DNA from: an uncultured Lachnospiraceae bacterium
GTDB lineage: Bacteria > Bacillota > Clostridia > Lachnospirales > Lachnospiraceae
Direction: 5' to 3'
DNA length: 50,161 nucleotides
NCBI GenBank assembly: GCA_947626435.1
Contig: CANQSB010000022.1
Location: forward strand, 1-50,161
In this document: positions 40,786 to 50,108 of the stretch, one piece after another
Layout of the letters: each line of letters starts with the position of its first letter
How positions within the stretch are numbered: the stretch's first letter is position 1
The notes under the pieces: generated by a model
Database searches by the model: none
What the model was told of the DNA's origin: nothing
Seen by the model: the letters and a program-made list of their open reading frames with translations, nothing else
Position numbers and translations under genes: made by a program

Positions 40786-40923
40786 GCATTTACGATATTA
40801 CATTCGACAACATAGAATTTAGTCAAAATATATAAAATAAGCGGCGTCTTGCGTAGCACCTAGCCGCGTTTTTATATATTTTGACTAAATTCGGACGACT
40901 TAGAACACCTATACTAACACCTA
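40786..40923 (+). repeat. R element copy C
   Basis: About 138 bp: GCATTTACGATATTACATT, then CGACAACATAG. A hairpin follows with arms AATTTAGTCAAAATATATA and its mirror (TATATATTTTGACTAAATT), then CGGACGACTTAGAACACC. Its right end is 26 nt before the histidine-kinase ATG, in the direction of transcription. Confidence 0.85.
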
Positions 40924-40949
40924 GATTATTCAGAAAATGGAGGCCCTTT

Positions 40950-42176
40950 ATGATTAAGAAACTACGAATTAAATTTACCGCACTTGCACTAACCGCACTG
41001 TTTGTTTTACTTGCCGTTATCGTCGTCGGCATGAATCTTCTTAATTATAAGTCCGTCATCGCCGAAGCTGACGAAACACTTTCTTTAATGTCGCGCAATA
41101 AAGGCATATTCCCAAACCTTGAAAAAGGCAGACCCAATGACCTCCCACCCGACATGTCGCCAGAAATCCCCTTTGAAAGCAGATTTTTTTCCGTATTCGT
41201 AAACGAATCCGGCGAAATTATCCACACAGACACCAGACATATATTCACCGTAGACGATTCAGCAGCGGCACAATATGCAGAAACAGTCCTCGAAAAAGAC
41301 ACCCCACATGGCTTTACCCAAAACTTCCGTTACATCCTCACCACCGAAACAAACGGCACACGCATCACCTTTCTTGACTGCGGCCGCAAACTCGATTTGT
41401 GCCGCGACTTTGCACTGTCCAGCATTGCCATATCACTTTTGGGATACGCACTTATCGCCATAGCAGTCTGCTTCTTCGTCGGAAAATTTATCCAACCAAT
41501 CGCAGAAAGCTATGAAAAACAAAAGCGCTTCATCACCGACGCAGGGCACGAAATCAAAACCCCGCTCACAATCATCAACGCCAATGCCGATGTCCTGAAA
41601 ATGGATATAGGCGACAACGAATGTCTGGAAGATATACAGCAGCAGACAAAAAGACTCACAAGCCTTACAAACGAGCTCGTGTATCTTGCGCGCATGGAAG
41701 AAACAAAAAATCCCATGCAAATGATAGAATTCCCCGTCTCCGACATCATACACGACACCGCCGCTCCCTTCCAGACACTCGCACAGACGCAAGGCAAGGA
41801 GCTTTCATGCCAAGTGCAGCCCATGCTCTCCATGTGCGGAAATGATAAGGCAATTTCCCAGCTCGTGTCCCTGCTTTTGGACAATGCACTCAAATACTCC
41901 CCGAAAGGCAGCCGTATTCTATTGAATTTTAAAAAGCAAGGCAAAAAGCTCGTGCTGACCGTAAGCAACACCTCCGTCACAGAGCTTTCCAATGAAAATC
42001 TGCGCCATATTTTTGACCGATTTTACAGGGCAGACGCCTCACGCAATTCCGAAACCGGCGGACATGGCATAGGTTTATCCATAGCACAGGCAATAGTGTC
42101 CGCGCACAAAGGCAAAATCAGCGCCGCCGCTTCCGATAATGACACCTTCCTCATCACTGCGACATTTGTTGGATAG
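40950..42176 (+). CDS. Membrane sensor histidine kinase
   Basis: This 408-residue kinase is the partner of the response regulator at 39773-40453. TM1 is at about 12-32, TM2 at about 157-177, with an extracytoplasmic sensor of about 120 residues between. The HisKA H-box is AGHEIKTPLTI (His200). The HATPase domain has the N box QLVSLLLDNALKYSPKG, IFDRFYRADASRN and GGHGIGLSIA. A HAMP domain is not obvious. The start is the ATG at 40950, with GGAGG 6 nt upstream. A longer in-frame reading from 40881 begins inside R element copy C and is rejected. Confidence 0.92.
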   Translation: MIKKLRIKFTALALTALFVLLAVIVVGMNLLNYKSVIAEADETLSLMSRNKGIFPNLEKGRPNDLPPDMSPEIPFESRFFSVFVNESGEIIHTDTRHIFTVDDSAAAQYAETVLEKDTPHGFTQNFRYILTTETNGTRITFLDCGRKLDLCRDFALSSIAISLLGYALIAIAVCFFVGKFIQPIAESYEKQKRFITDAGHEIKTPLTIINANADVLKMDIGDNECLEDIQQQTKRLTSLTNELVYLARMEETKNPMQMIEFPVSDIIHDTAAPFQTLAQTQGKELSCQVQPMLSMCGNDKAISQLVSLLLDNALKYSPKGSRILLNFKKQGKKLVLTVSNTSVTELSNENLRHIFDRFYRADASRNSETGGHGIGLSIAQAIVSAHKGKISAAASDNDTFLITATFVG

Positions 42177-42381
42177 ATAGTTGGAATAGGCGACTTAGAA
42201 GTTATCCATTATTCAAGGGTTTCCAATGCCCCATGAATTTATAATGGATATCGTTGAGTTTTCTGCCGTCTATCTCTACGAGTTAAGAAGCAAACTGCTC
42301 ACTGTCCGCTATGGTGCTTTTTCCCTTTACAAAAAAAGACGGCTACAAACTTCGCGTTCATAACCCCCTTGCACTGTGTTG
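42177..42381. other. Intergenic region, possible gene remnant
   Basis: About 205 bp after the kinase stop. A 39-codon plus-strand frame (from the ATG at 42244, MDIVEFSAVYLYELR...) has no ribosome site and no family I recognise. On the minus strand this would have been the body of the PIN toxin, but no PIN motif remains. Confidence 0.35.
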
Positions 42382-42450
42382 CTATTTAATTTGATTGTGG
42401 TAATTCAATGCTGCGGATATGAGAACATTGGTGTCAATCAGTACCCTCAC
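42382..42450 (-). pseudogene. Truncated PIN-domain (VapC-like) toxin
   Basis: The frame begins with a GTG (42450-42448) that overlaps the antitoxin stop (GTGA). It reads RVLIDTNVLISAALN, the classical start of a PIN ribonuclease domain with its first catalytic Asp. A stop follows after 22 codons. The remaining roughly 110 residues with the other acidic residues are absent, so the toxin is inactive. Overlap with the antitoxin gene shows they were one operon. Confidence 0.75.
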
Positions 42451-42722
42451 TCACCATCATCCTCATTTCGCAATTCTTTGACAAGCGCCATTATGTCATC
42501 ATCAGAAGTAAGTCCTGCCTTCTCTGCTTCTCCCGCCATCTCGCTTTGCAATACCTGCATGGCGTAAATTGCAGAATTTACAATGCGGACAGAATTTCCC
42601 TCAACAATAAAGGAAATACGGTCTCCGCTTGCCACACCAAGCACTTCCCGAACATCTTTTGGAATAGTGACCTGCCCCTTTGCCATGACTTTTGCATTAT
42701 CAACAAAGGCTTTTGCTGACAT
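42447..42722 (-). CDS. AbrB/SpoVT-type antitoxin, partner toxin lost
   Basis: This 91-residue DNA-binding protein has an N-terminal swapped-hairpin AbrB domain: AKVMAKGQVTIPKDVREVLG, then GDRISFIVEGNSVRI. The C-terminal tail (about 55-91) would bind the toxin. Such MazE/VapB-like antitoxins pair with PIN toxins. Here the toxin is cut to 22 codons directly downstream, leaving an orphan antitoxin that may still act as a repressor on its own palindrome (42751-42774). GGAGG is 8 nt before the ATG. Confidence 0.9.
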   Translation of the reverse strand: MSAKAFVDNAKVMAKGQVTIPKDVREVLGVASGDRISFIVEGNSVRIVNSAIYAMQVLQSEMAGEAEKAGLTSDDDIMALVKELRNEDDGE

Positions 42723-42750
42723 TTCTCATACCTCCTTATTGCTCGACAAA

Positions 42751-42802
42751 AAAAGTAGGGATTTCCCTACTTTTATTATACTCAAAATAACCAGAATATC
42801 AA
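42751..42802 (-). promoter_or_regulatory. Promoter and palindromic operator of the antitoxin gene
   Basis: On the minus strand, -35 TTGATA (42802-42797), a 16-nt spacer and -10 TATAAT (42780-42775). A perfect 24-bp palindrome directly follows at the transcription start (42751-42774; arms AAAAGTAGGGA and TCCCTACTTTT around TT). This is the expected place for autoregulation by an AbrB-type antitoxin. Confidence 0.62.
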
Positions 42803-43068
42803 CTGTAAAAAATGGAAACGCACATTTTCTCAGAAATATTTGAAAAATGCAACCTCGCTCCCAAAATTTATTTTACAACATGGGATGACTACGCTATTAT
42901 TTCAATGGTCGAAAATTCTTTTTTATTCTTTTTCTTTAAGTCCATTTAAGGTTGCGCTCTTATAATCTCAATAGTGACAGCTAAAACAGCTTAAAAAGCT
43001 GCAATACAGCCTGTCTTTATGCTTGTCCGCGGTTACTTTATCCGCGTGGCGGAAAGGAGAATCAGAAA
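42803..43068. other. Upstream region of the VTC-DUF4956-CotH cassette
   Basis: No gene is seen. TATAAT at 42961-42966 is a possible -10 for the cassette, without a convincing -35. A small hairpin (TCCGCG 43026-43031 with CGCGGA-type pairing near 43042-43047) lies close to the ribosome site. No known riboswitch is recognised. Confidence 0.35.
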
Positions 43069-43740
43069 GTGGTTTATCGGCATGAACTGAAGCACGAAAT
43101 CAATAATGCGGACTTGCTGACGCTGCGGCTGCGGCTGCGGAGCATTATGCAGTGTGACCCCTATGCCATTGACGGAAAATATACTATACGCAGCCTCTAC
43201 TTTGATACGCCGTCAGACACCGCACTGCGTGAAAAGCTGGACGGCGTAAGTGTCCGCGAAAAATTCCGCATACGCTACTACAACGGAAATATTCAGGATA
43301 TTCATCTGGAGAAAAAAAGCAAGCTGAACAGCCTCGGCAATAAGCAATCCGCCACAATTACAGCTAAAGAGGCGCAGGCGATTGTTGACGGAAACCTTGA
43401 CTGGCTGAAGGAGCACCCCCATGGACTTGTCCGCGAATTGTACGCAAAAATGCAGACAACAGGACTGTGCCCAAAAACAATCGTGGATTACACGCGGGAG
43501 CCCTTCGTATATGCCCCCGGAAATGTCCGCGTCACCTTTGACTATAACATACGCACAGGGCTTAGCTGTACAGACTTTTTAAATTGGGACTGTATCACGA
43601 TTCCCGCGGGCGATGCTCCGATTATTATGGAAGTAAAGTGGGACAATTTTCTTCCCGACATAATCCGCGACGCAGTACAGCTTCCCGGCAGACGCGCAGG
43701 CGCTTTTTCAAAATATGCACAATGCCGTATATACGGCTAA
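43069..43740 (+). CDS. VTC-domain polyphosphate polymerase-like protein
   Basis: This 223-residue protein carries a bacterial VTC domain (PF09359), the catalytic tunnel fold that makes polyphosphate in yeast. Visible blocks are YRHELKHEIN (3-12), YTIRSLYFDTP (about 38-48), REKFRIRYYNG (about 64-74), LEKKSKLNSLGNKQS, and PIIMEVKWDN near the end. These carry the basic and acidic residues that line the tunnel. The start is the GTG at 43069, 12 nt after AAAGGAG. It heads a VTC-DUF4956-CotH set that recurs across bacteria. R element copy D separates it from DUF4956. The biochemical product of this bacterial set is not established. Confidence 0.88.
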   Translation: MVYRHELKHEINNADLLTLRLRLRSIMQCDPYAIDGKYTIRSLYFDTPSDTALREKLDGVSVREKFRIRYYNGNIQDIHLEKKSKLNSLGNKQSATITAKEAQAIVDGNLDWLKEHPHGLVRELYAKMQTTGLCPKTIVDYTREPFVYAPGNVRVTFDYNIRTGLSCTDFLNWDCITIPAGDAPIIMEVKWDNFLPDIIRDAVQLPGRRAGAFSKYAQCRIYG

Positions 43741-43759
43741 ATTTATGTTTACATAAAAA

Positions 43760-43923
43760 ATGCAAAGCTCTATTCGACAACATAAAATTTAGTCAAAATA
43801 CATAAAATAAGCGGCGTTTCGCGGAGCGCCCATGTACTTTATCTGTGATACAGTACATTGACGCGATTTTTATATATTTTGACTAAATTCGGACGGTTTA
43901 GAACACATTTCACAATTACCTAA
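43760..43923 (+). repeat. R element copy D
   Basis: About 164 bp: GCAAAGCTCTATTCGACAAC, then a hairpin with AATTTAGTCAAAATACATA and its mirror TATATATTTTGACTAAATT, then CGGACGGTTTAGAACACA and TTTCACAATTACCTAA. The loop holds an extra small inverted repeat (ATGTACT 43832-43838 with AGTACAT 43852-43858). The right end is 33 nt before the DUF4956 start. Confidence 0.87.
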
Positions 43924-43956
43924 ATAATACTAACAACTAAAAGGAGATTAAAAACT

Positions 43957-44628
43957 ATGAATTTCAACGACATCTTCAAATCAAGCTTTATGGAAAATGT
44001 AACTGCAGTAAGCCTTCTTGATATGGCTATCGCTCTGGTTTTGGCTTTCTGCATAGGACTGTTTATTTTTATGGTATACCAAAAGACATACCAAGGCGTG
44101 ATGTATTCATCAAGCTTTGGCGTGACACTCATTGCTATGACTATGATTACGACCGTCGTAATCCTCGCCGTTACCTCCAATGTGATTTTGTCCCTCGGCA
44201 TGGTCGGCGCGCTGTCTATCGTCCGCTTCCGCACCGCAATCAAGGAGCCTCTTGACATCGCGTTTCTGTTCTGGTCGATTGCTGTAGGAATAGTACTTGC
44301 GGCGGGCTTTATCCCCCTTGCCGTTATCGGCAGCGTTATTATCGGCGTGATTCTTCTCATTTTTGTAAACAAGAAATCTCACTGCAATCCATATATCGCA
44401 GTCCTGTCTTGCGATGGCAGCGAAAGCGAAAAGGCGGCAAAGGAATACCTTAGCAAAATGACAAAGCGCTGCACAGTCAAAAGCAAGAGCGCGCAAAAAG
44501 GCATGGTGGAGGTCAATTTTGAAATCCGACTGAAAGACGATAATACGGACTTTATCAATGAGCTTTCTGAAATGCAGGGCATAAAAAGCGCAGTGCTTGT
44601 AAGCTACAACGGCGACTACATGGGATAG
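43957..44628 (+). CDS. DUF4956 membrane protein
   Basis: This 223-residue membrane protein has four predicted helices in residues about 18-140 and a cytoplasmic C-terminal domain (about 145-223). Family blocks are LSLGMVGALSIVRFRTAIKE (about 77-96) and DIAFLFWSIAVGIVLAAGF. AAGGAG is 10 nt before the ATG. It is the middle gene of the VTC-DUF4956-CotH cassette, 11 nt before the CotH gene. It is likely the membrane component of that system; no activity is known. Confidence 0.9.
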   Translation: MNFNDIFKSSFMENVTAVSLLDMAIALVLAFCIGLFIFMVYQKTYQGVMYSSSFGVTLIAMTMITTVVILAVTSNVILSLGMVGALSIVRFRTAIKEPLDIAFLFWSIAVGIVLAAGFIPLAVIGSVIIGVILLIFVNKKSHCNPYIAVLSCDGSESEKAAKEYLSKMTKRCTVKSKSAQKGMVEVNFEIRLKDDNTDFINELSEMQGIKSAVLVSYNGDYMG

Positions 44629-44639
44629 GGGGCAGAACA

Positions 44640-46484
44640 ATGTCAACCAGCAGACATATGGGCAAAATCTGCATTACCGCCATTATAATATCACTCGCGC
44701 TTACCATTTTTATTTTATGCGGCGCAGCCCTTAACTCCTCCGCGGAAGGCAGGACAATGGGCTATGAGGACATGATTTTTGACACAGCTTCTGTACATAC
44801 TATCGACATCGTGATGAACGACTGGGATGAATTTATTGAAACCTGTGAAAGTGAGGAGTACAGCCCCTGCGCGGTCGTTATTGACGGCGAAAGCTATAAA
44901 AATATAGGCATACGCGCAAAGGGAAATACATCGCTTAGCTCAGTCCGCTCTATGGACAGCACGCGCTACAGCTTTAAGCTTGAATTTGACCATTACGAGG
45001 ACGGAAAAACCTACCATGGGCTTGACAAGCTGTGCCTGAACAATTTAATCCAGGACAACACAATGATGAAAGATTACCTTGTCTATCAAATGATGGGCGA
45101 TTTCGGAGTGGACGCGCCGCTTTGCAGCTACGCCTATATTACGGTCAACGGCGAGAACTGGGGGCTATATCTTGCTGTCGAAAGCGTGGAGGACAGCTTT
45201 TTGCAGAGAAATTATGGAAATAACAGCGGAAATCTGTATAAGCCTGACAGCATGAGCTTTGGCGGCGGGCGCGGCAACGGCAAGGACTTTAATTTTGATG
45301 ACTTTGATTTTGATGATGATACAAATTCACAGAATGTGCCGCAAAAAGACTTGAATGATGAAATGGCGGGCGAAGACTTCCCCGCACCTCCGGATAACCA
45401 AGACAGCGATTTTCCCGCACCGCCAGACGGACAGAGCGGAACCGGGCAAGAGCAGGATGGTGACAACGACACCTTTGGGGAAAGAGGAAATGGCTTTGGC
45501 GGTGAAATGCCAAATGGCGATGAAATGCCAAATGATGATGAGATGCCAAGCGACGCTGAAATGTCAGATGGTGGTGGAATGCCAAATGGCAATGGGATGC
45601 CAAACGATGGCGAAATGCCAAATGACAGTGAGATGCCAGGCGGCGGTGGAATGCCAAACGGCGGCAGAATGCCAAATGGTGGCGGAATGAACGGCGGCGC
45701 CAGAGGAAGCGATGATGTAAAACTGAAATATATCGACGATAACGCTGAAAGCTACAGCAATATTTTTGACAACGCCAAAACGGATATTACATCTGCCGAC
45801 AAAATGCGCCTAATCTCGTCCCTCAAAAACCTCAGCGAATACACAGACCTTGAAAATACTGTAGATATCGACGAGGTAATCCGCTATTTTGTAGTACACA
45901 ATTTCGTGTGCAACGGCGACAGCTATACAGGCTCAATGATTCACAACTATTATCTGCATGAGCAGGATGGACAGCTTGCTATGATTCCATGGGACTACAA
46001 CCTCGCCTTTGGCTCTTTCCAAGGCGGCAACGCCGACAGCTCGGTAAATGCGGACATTGACAATCCCGTTTCGGGAGGCAGCGCGGACGACCGTCCGATG
46101 GTTGGGTGGATATTTTCCGATGAAAAATATACGCAGGAATACCATGAGCTTTTTTCCGAATTTGTCGAGCGATGGTTCTCCAACGGACAGCTTGCGCGGA
46201 TGATTGAGGACACACAGGCGCTTATAAGACCTTATGTTGAAAAAGACCCGACAAAATTCTGCACAACAGAGGAATTTGACGACGGCGTACAGGCTCTTGA
46301 AACTTTTGTGACGCTTAGGGCTGAGGCCGTAAGCAGACAGCTTTCGGGCGACACCTCCGCTGTAGACACATCAGGGCTTGACATCTCCGCTATGGGAAAT
46401 ATGGGGATGGGCGGAGGCTTTGGCGGCAAGGACGGTGAAGGCGGTGAAAAGCACAGCCGCCGCAATGCTCAATTTTCACATTAA
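44640..46484 (+). CDS. cotH: CotH-family (protein kinase-like) exported protein with low-complexity insert
   Basis: This 614-residue exported protein has an N-terminal membrane/signal segment (about 11-31) and a split CotH domain. The first part (about 45-205) has IGIRAKGNTSL, YSFKLEFDHY and CLNNLIQDNTMMKDYL. The second (about 360-560) has VVHNFVCNGDSYTGSMIHNY and the active-site block MIPWDYNLAFGSF. CotH of Bacillus spores is an atypical kinase that phosphorylates coat proteins. Between the halves lies a Gly/Asn/Pro/Met-rich insert (about 205-358) of near-tandem EMPN/GMPN-type repeats, exceptionally hydrophilic. The gene ends at a strong terminator. It is third in the VTC-DUF4956-CotH cassette. 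Confidence 0.9.
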   Translation: MSTSRHMGKICITAIIISLALTIFILCGAALNSSAEGRTMGYEDMIFDTASVHTIDIVMNDWDEFIETCESEEYSPCAVVIDGESYKNIGIRAKGNTSLSSVRSMDSTRYSFKLEFDHYEDGKTYHGLDKLCLNNLIQDNTMMKDYLVYQMMGDFGVDAPLCSYAYITVNGENWGLYLAVESVEDSFLQRNYGNNSGNLYKPDSMSFGGGRGNGKDFNFDDFDFDDDTNSQNVPQKDLNDEMAGEDFPAPPDNQDSDFPAPPDGQSGTGQEQDGDNDTFGERGNGFGGEMPNGDEMPNDDEMPSDAEMSDGGGMPNGNGMPNDGEMPNDSEMPGGGGMPNGGRMPNGGGMNGGARGSDDVKLKYIDDNAESYSNIFDNAKTDITSADKMRLISSLKNLSEYTDLENTVDIDEVIRYFVVHNFVCNGDSYTGSMIHNYYLHEQDGQLAMIPWDYNLAFGSFQGGNADSSVNADIDNPVSGGSADDRPMVGWIFSDEKYTQEYHELFSEFVERWFSNGQLARMIEDTQALIRPYVEKDPTKFCTTEEFDDGVQALETFVTLRAEAVSRQLSGDTSAVDTSGLDISAMGNMGMGGGFGGKDGEGGEKHSRRNAQFSH

Positions 46485-46492
46485 TTGAAACG

Positions 46493-46544
46493 CGGTCTAA
46501 ATACAATGCCCCGCAGCACTATGCTCGGGTATTGATTTAGACCG
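46493..46544. terminator. Strong bidirectional terminator after cotH
   Basis: CGGTCTAAAT (46493-46502) pairs with the mirror ATTTAGACCG (46535-46544). The inner CAATGCCC/GGGTATTG pairing extends it to about 18 bp, with T/A-rich flanks on both sides. It lies between convergent genes. Confidence 0.78.
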
Positions 46545-46569
46545 TATTATTCATTTTGCATGAACATTA

Positions 46570-46797
46570 TTAAGCATAACCGCAGCCGCTTCGTTCCGGC
46601 CTGTTATCAGCCTTTATATACCGAGAGTTAAATTCCATATTAATCTCACGAAGCTCTTTTCTGCCGTCTATGTAATCCTGATACATTTCCGCGAGCCCAG
46701 CCATACAGCCGTCGCAGTTTGCGCTGATGTTTCCAAGCGATTCCGATATGATTTTCTCTCGTTCTTCCTTTGTAGTCTCGCTTATTAAATATCCCAT
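46570..46797 (-). CDS. Small Cys-containing protein of unknown function
   Basis: This 75-residue protein has no membrane segment. It is mostly charged and helical: MGYLISETTKEEREKIISES, then GNISANCDGCMAGLAEMYQD with a CxxC pair (Cys31 and Cys34), and a C-terminal SGCGYA. The three Cys may bind a metal. I know related short proteins only as hypothetical in Clostridia. The ATG at 46797 has AAAGGAG 8 nt upstream; an in-frame reading to 46866 would overlap the preceding gene. It starts 13 nt after the 66-residue gene, so the two form a small operon. Confidence 0.7.
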   Translation of the reverse strand: MGYLISETTKEEREKIISESLGNISANCDGCMAGLAEMYQDYIDGRKELREINMEFNSRYIKADNRPERSGCGYA

Positions 46798-46810
46798 AAT
46801 GCCGTCTCCT

Positions 46811-47011
46811 TTATTCCGCTGACAAATTCCCGTCCTCAGTCCAGACAGAACCGATGTCAAGCCCATTTTTTACCAGAAAGTTGTCATCTACGCTCAAATA
46901 TCGGCGCGCGCCGTTTTCGTCTTCCAATGTCACAGTGACTTTGGGCTTTTCGCCGGGCATTAATTCCTCACAGCCATAATCACCGTCAAATATCCGCGTT
47001 ATTTTCCACAT
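46811..47011 (-). CDS. Small conserved hypothetical protein
   Basis: This 66-residue protein begins MWKITRIFDGDYGCEELMPG and continues with a beta-rich segment (VTVTLEDENGARRYLSVDD) and NGLDIGSVWTEDG. I recognise the type as a short hypothetical of Clostridia without known function. The start is the ATG at 47011; a TTG three codons earlier (47020) is an alternative. The ribosome site is weak (AAAGAAAG). TATAAT at 47031-47036 on the minus strand, at the end of the esterase gene, is a plausible -10. Confidence 0.65.
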   Translation of the reverse strand: MWKITRIFDGDYGCEELMPGEKPKVTVTLEDENGARRYLSVDDNFLVKNGLDIGSVWTEDGNLSAE

Positions 47012-47056
47012 GTTTTTCAATTCTTTCTTTATTATACTACATTAATTATGACCGTT

Positions 47057-48798
<1,742 letters not shown>

Positions 48799-48818
<20 letters not shown>

Positions 48819-49278
48819 CATATACATCCTTTCCTTTTTTTAATGCCTGCTCCGTCCGTTCCAGGTTGGAAACGATACGGTCAAGATATTGTTCCAGTTC
48901 TTTGATTTCTTTTTCCTCAAAATCCTGAAAAAATAAAACATTCATCTGTTGGGAAATCTGATCATATCGCTCTTTTAGTGCATGTGCCTTGGGGGTAAGG
49001 CTGATAAGGCTTTGGCGCCTGTCGGTGGGTGAAGCCCCGCGGCATATCAAGCCTTTTTCTTCCATTCTGCCAAGCATAGCGGTAAGCGTGTTTTTCGCCA
49101 ATCCCGTTTTTTGCGCAAGCTCCACGATAGGTATACCCTCGCTTTTCCACAGCACATAAAGAATATGTCCCTGCGGCCCGTTAAATTCCTCTACGCCGCA
49201 TGACTGCAAAAGCCTGTCAAAAATTCTCCCTTGAATCTGTTTAATATGAGAAATCAAAAAACCTGTCCGTGTTTCCAA
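48799..49278 (-). CDS. MarR-family transcriptional regulator
   Basis: This 159-residue winged-helix repressor has GPQGHILYVLWKSEGIPIVE (helices 2-3), LAQKTGLAKNTLTAMLGRME as recognition helix, EKGLICRGASPTDRRQSLIS as wing (with the conserved DxR) and a C-terminal dimerisation helix pair. The start is a TTG at 49278, 13 nt after GGGAG; no better codon is available. It overlaps the flavin reductase gene by 20 nt, so the two are translationally coupled. A 12-bp palindrome at 49333-49344 downstream of its promoter is a candidate operator. Confidence 0.9.
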
Positions 49279-49332
49279 ATTTATTTCACATCTCCCTGAC
49301 TGACCGCTTCTCAGGGGTGAAGCGGCATTTTT

Positions 49333-49399
49333 TACTGTACAGTATCAAGAGGACGTCTCCTCCTGCAAATATGGTACTATATAGAACTTATTTTGTCAA
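49333..49399 (-). promoter_or_regulatory. Promoter and palindrome upstream of the MarR operon
   Basis: On the minus strand, -35 TTGACA (49399-49394), a 17-nt spacer and -10 TACCAT (49376-49371, weak). Downstream in the leader is the perfect palindrome TACTGTACAGTA (49333-49344), a plausible MarR binding site. Confidence 0.5.
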
Positions 49400-49441
49400 G
49401 CTGCAAATTTCAACTGACGCGCAAACAATTTAAAATCACAA

Positions 49442-49470
49442 CTGACAAAGCGGCAGAACTATGCTATAAT
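49442..49470 (+). promoter_or_regulatory. sigma-A promoter for the Rpn-type nuclease gene
   Basis: -35 CTGACA (49442-49447), a 17-nt spacer and -10 TATAAT (49465-49470), 18 nt before the ATG. Confidence 0.7.
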
Positions 49471-49487
49471 TTAAAAGAGGTGAATTT

Positions 49488-50108
49488 ATGTCAAACACAG
49501 TAAAAAGCATTAAACAGTTAAATCTTGAGGACGATTTTCTTTTCGCAAAGGTAATGAGCGATACGGAAATATGTAGAAAAGTTTTAGAAAAAATACTTGG
49601 TGTTTCCATACGGGAGGTTTCCATTCCTGCTACACAGAAGACAATAAATATGCTGTATGATGGCAAAGGAATTCGTCTTGACGTATATCTTAATGACGAC
49701 GAGGGAACGGTATACAATGTAGAAATGGAGCGCGGCCGGCACAAAAAAGCCATACTTCCCAAAAGGTCAAGATACTATCAGGGAAATATCGACCTTGACA
49801 TCATTTCTGCGGGTGAAGATTACAGGGAGCTGAAAAAATCTTTTGTCATATTCATATGCACCTTTGACCCTTTTGGGGAGCAGCGACATATGTACACCTT
49901 TGAAAACAGGTGCATTGAAATCCCTTCCCTTAAACTTGGAGATGAAACCACAAAGATTTTTCTGAACACAAAAGGCAATATGCAGGGTGTCGATTCGGAA
50001 ATGCAGGAATTTCTTTCTTATGTGGAAAATACAACAGACGACTTTGCGGCACAGGCAAAAAGCCCGCTCATAAAAGAAATCCACAATATAATGTACCCTA
50101 TAAGGTAG
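49488..50108 (+). CDS. Rpn-family PD-(D/E)XK nuclease (transposase-like), shortened
   Basis: This 206-residue protein belongs to the recombination-promoting nuclease / 'PD-(D/E)XK nuclease family transposase' group. It begins LNLEDDFLFAKVMSD (10-24). The nuclease core is GIRLDVYLNDDEGTVYNVEM (about 61-80, motif D-x15-ExE in place of the usual ExQ/ExK), followed by RSRYYQGNIDLDIISAGEDY and KKSFVIFICTFDPFG. Relatives of about 280-300 residues carry a further C-terminal helical segment. Here a TAG at 50106-50108 ends the chain after MYPIR, with the frame continuing TRQEKGIA before another stop. It may be naturally short or decaying; the window ends 53 bp later. GAGGTG is 5 nt before the ATG. Confidence 0.8.
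   Translation: MSNTVKSIKQLNLEDDFLFAKVMSDTEICRKVLEKILGVSIREVSIPATQKTINMLYDGKGIRLDVYLNDDEGTVYNVEMERGRHKKAILPKRSRYYQGNIDLDIISAGEDYRELKKSFVIFICTFDPFGEQRHMYTFENRCIEIPSLKLGDETTKIFLNTKGNMQGVDSEMQEFLSYVENTTDDFAAQAKSPLIKEIHNIMYPIR

Noticed and set aside
42845-42853. A third inverton site (AAATGCAAC)
   Set aside because: Only the 9-bp outer arm matches. No palindromic partner follows.
45490-45700. CRISPR-like or intergenic tandem repeat
   Set aside because: The repeats are in frame inside cotH and encode EMPN/GMPN-type protein repeats. They have no spacer structure.
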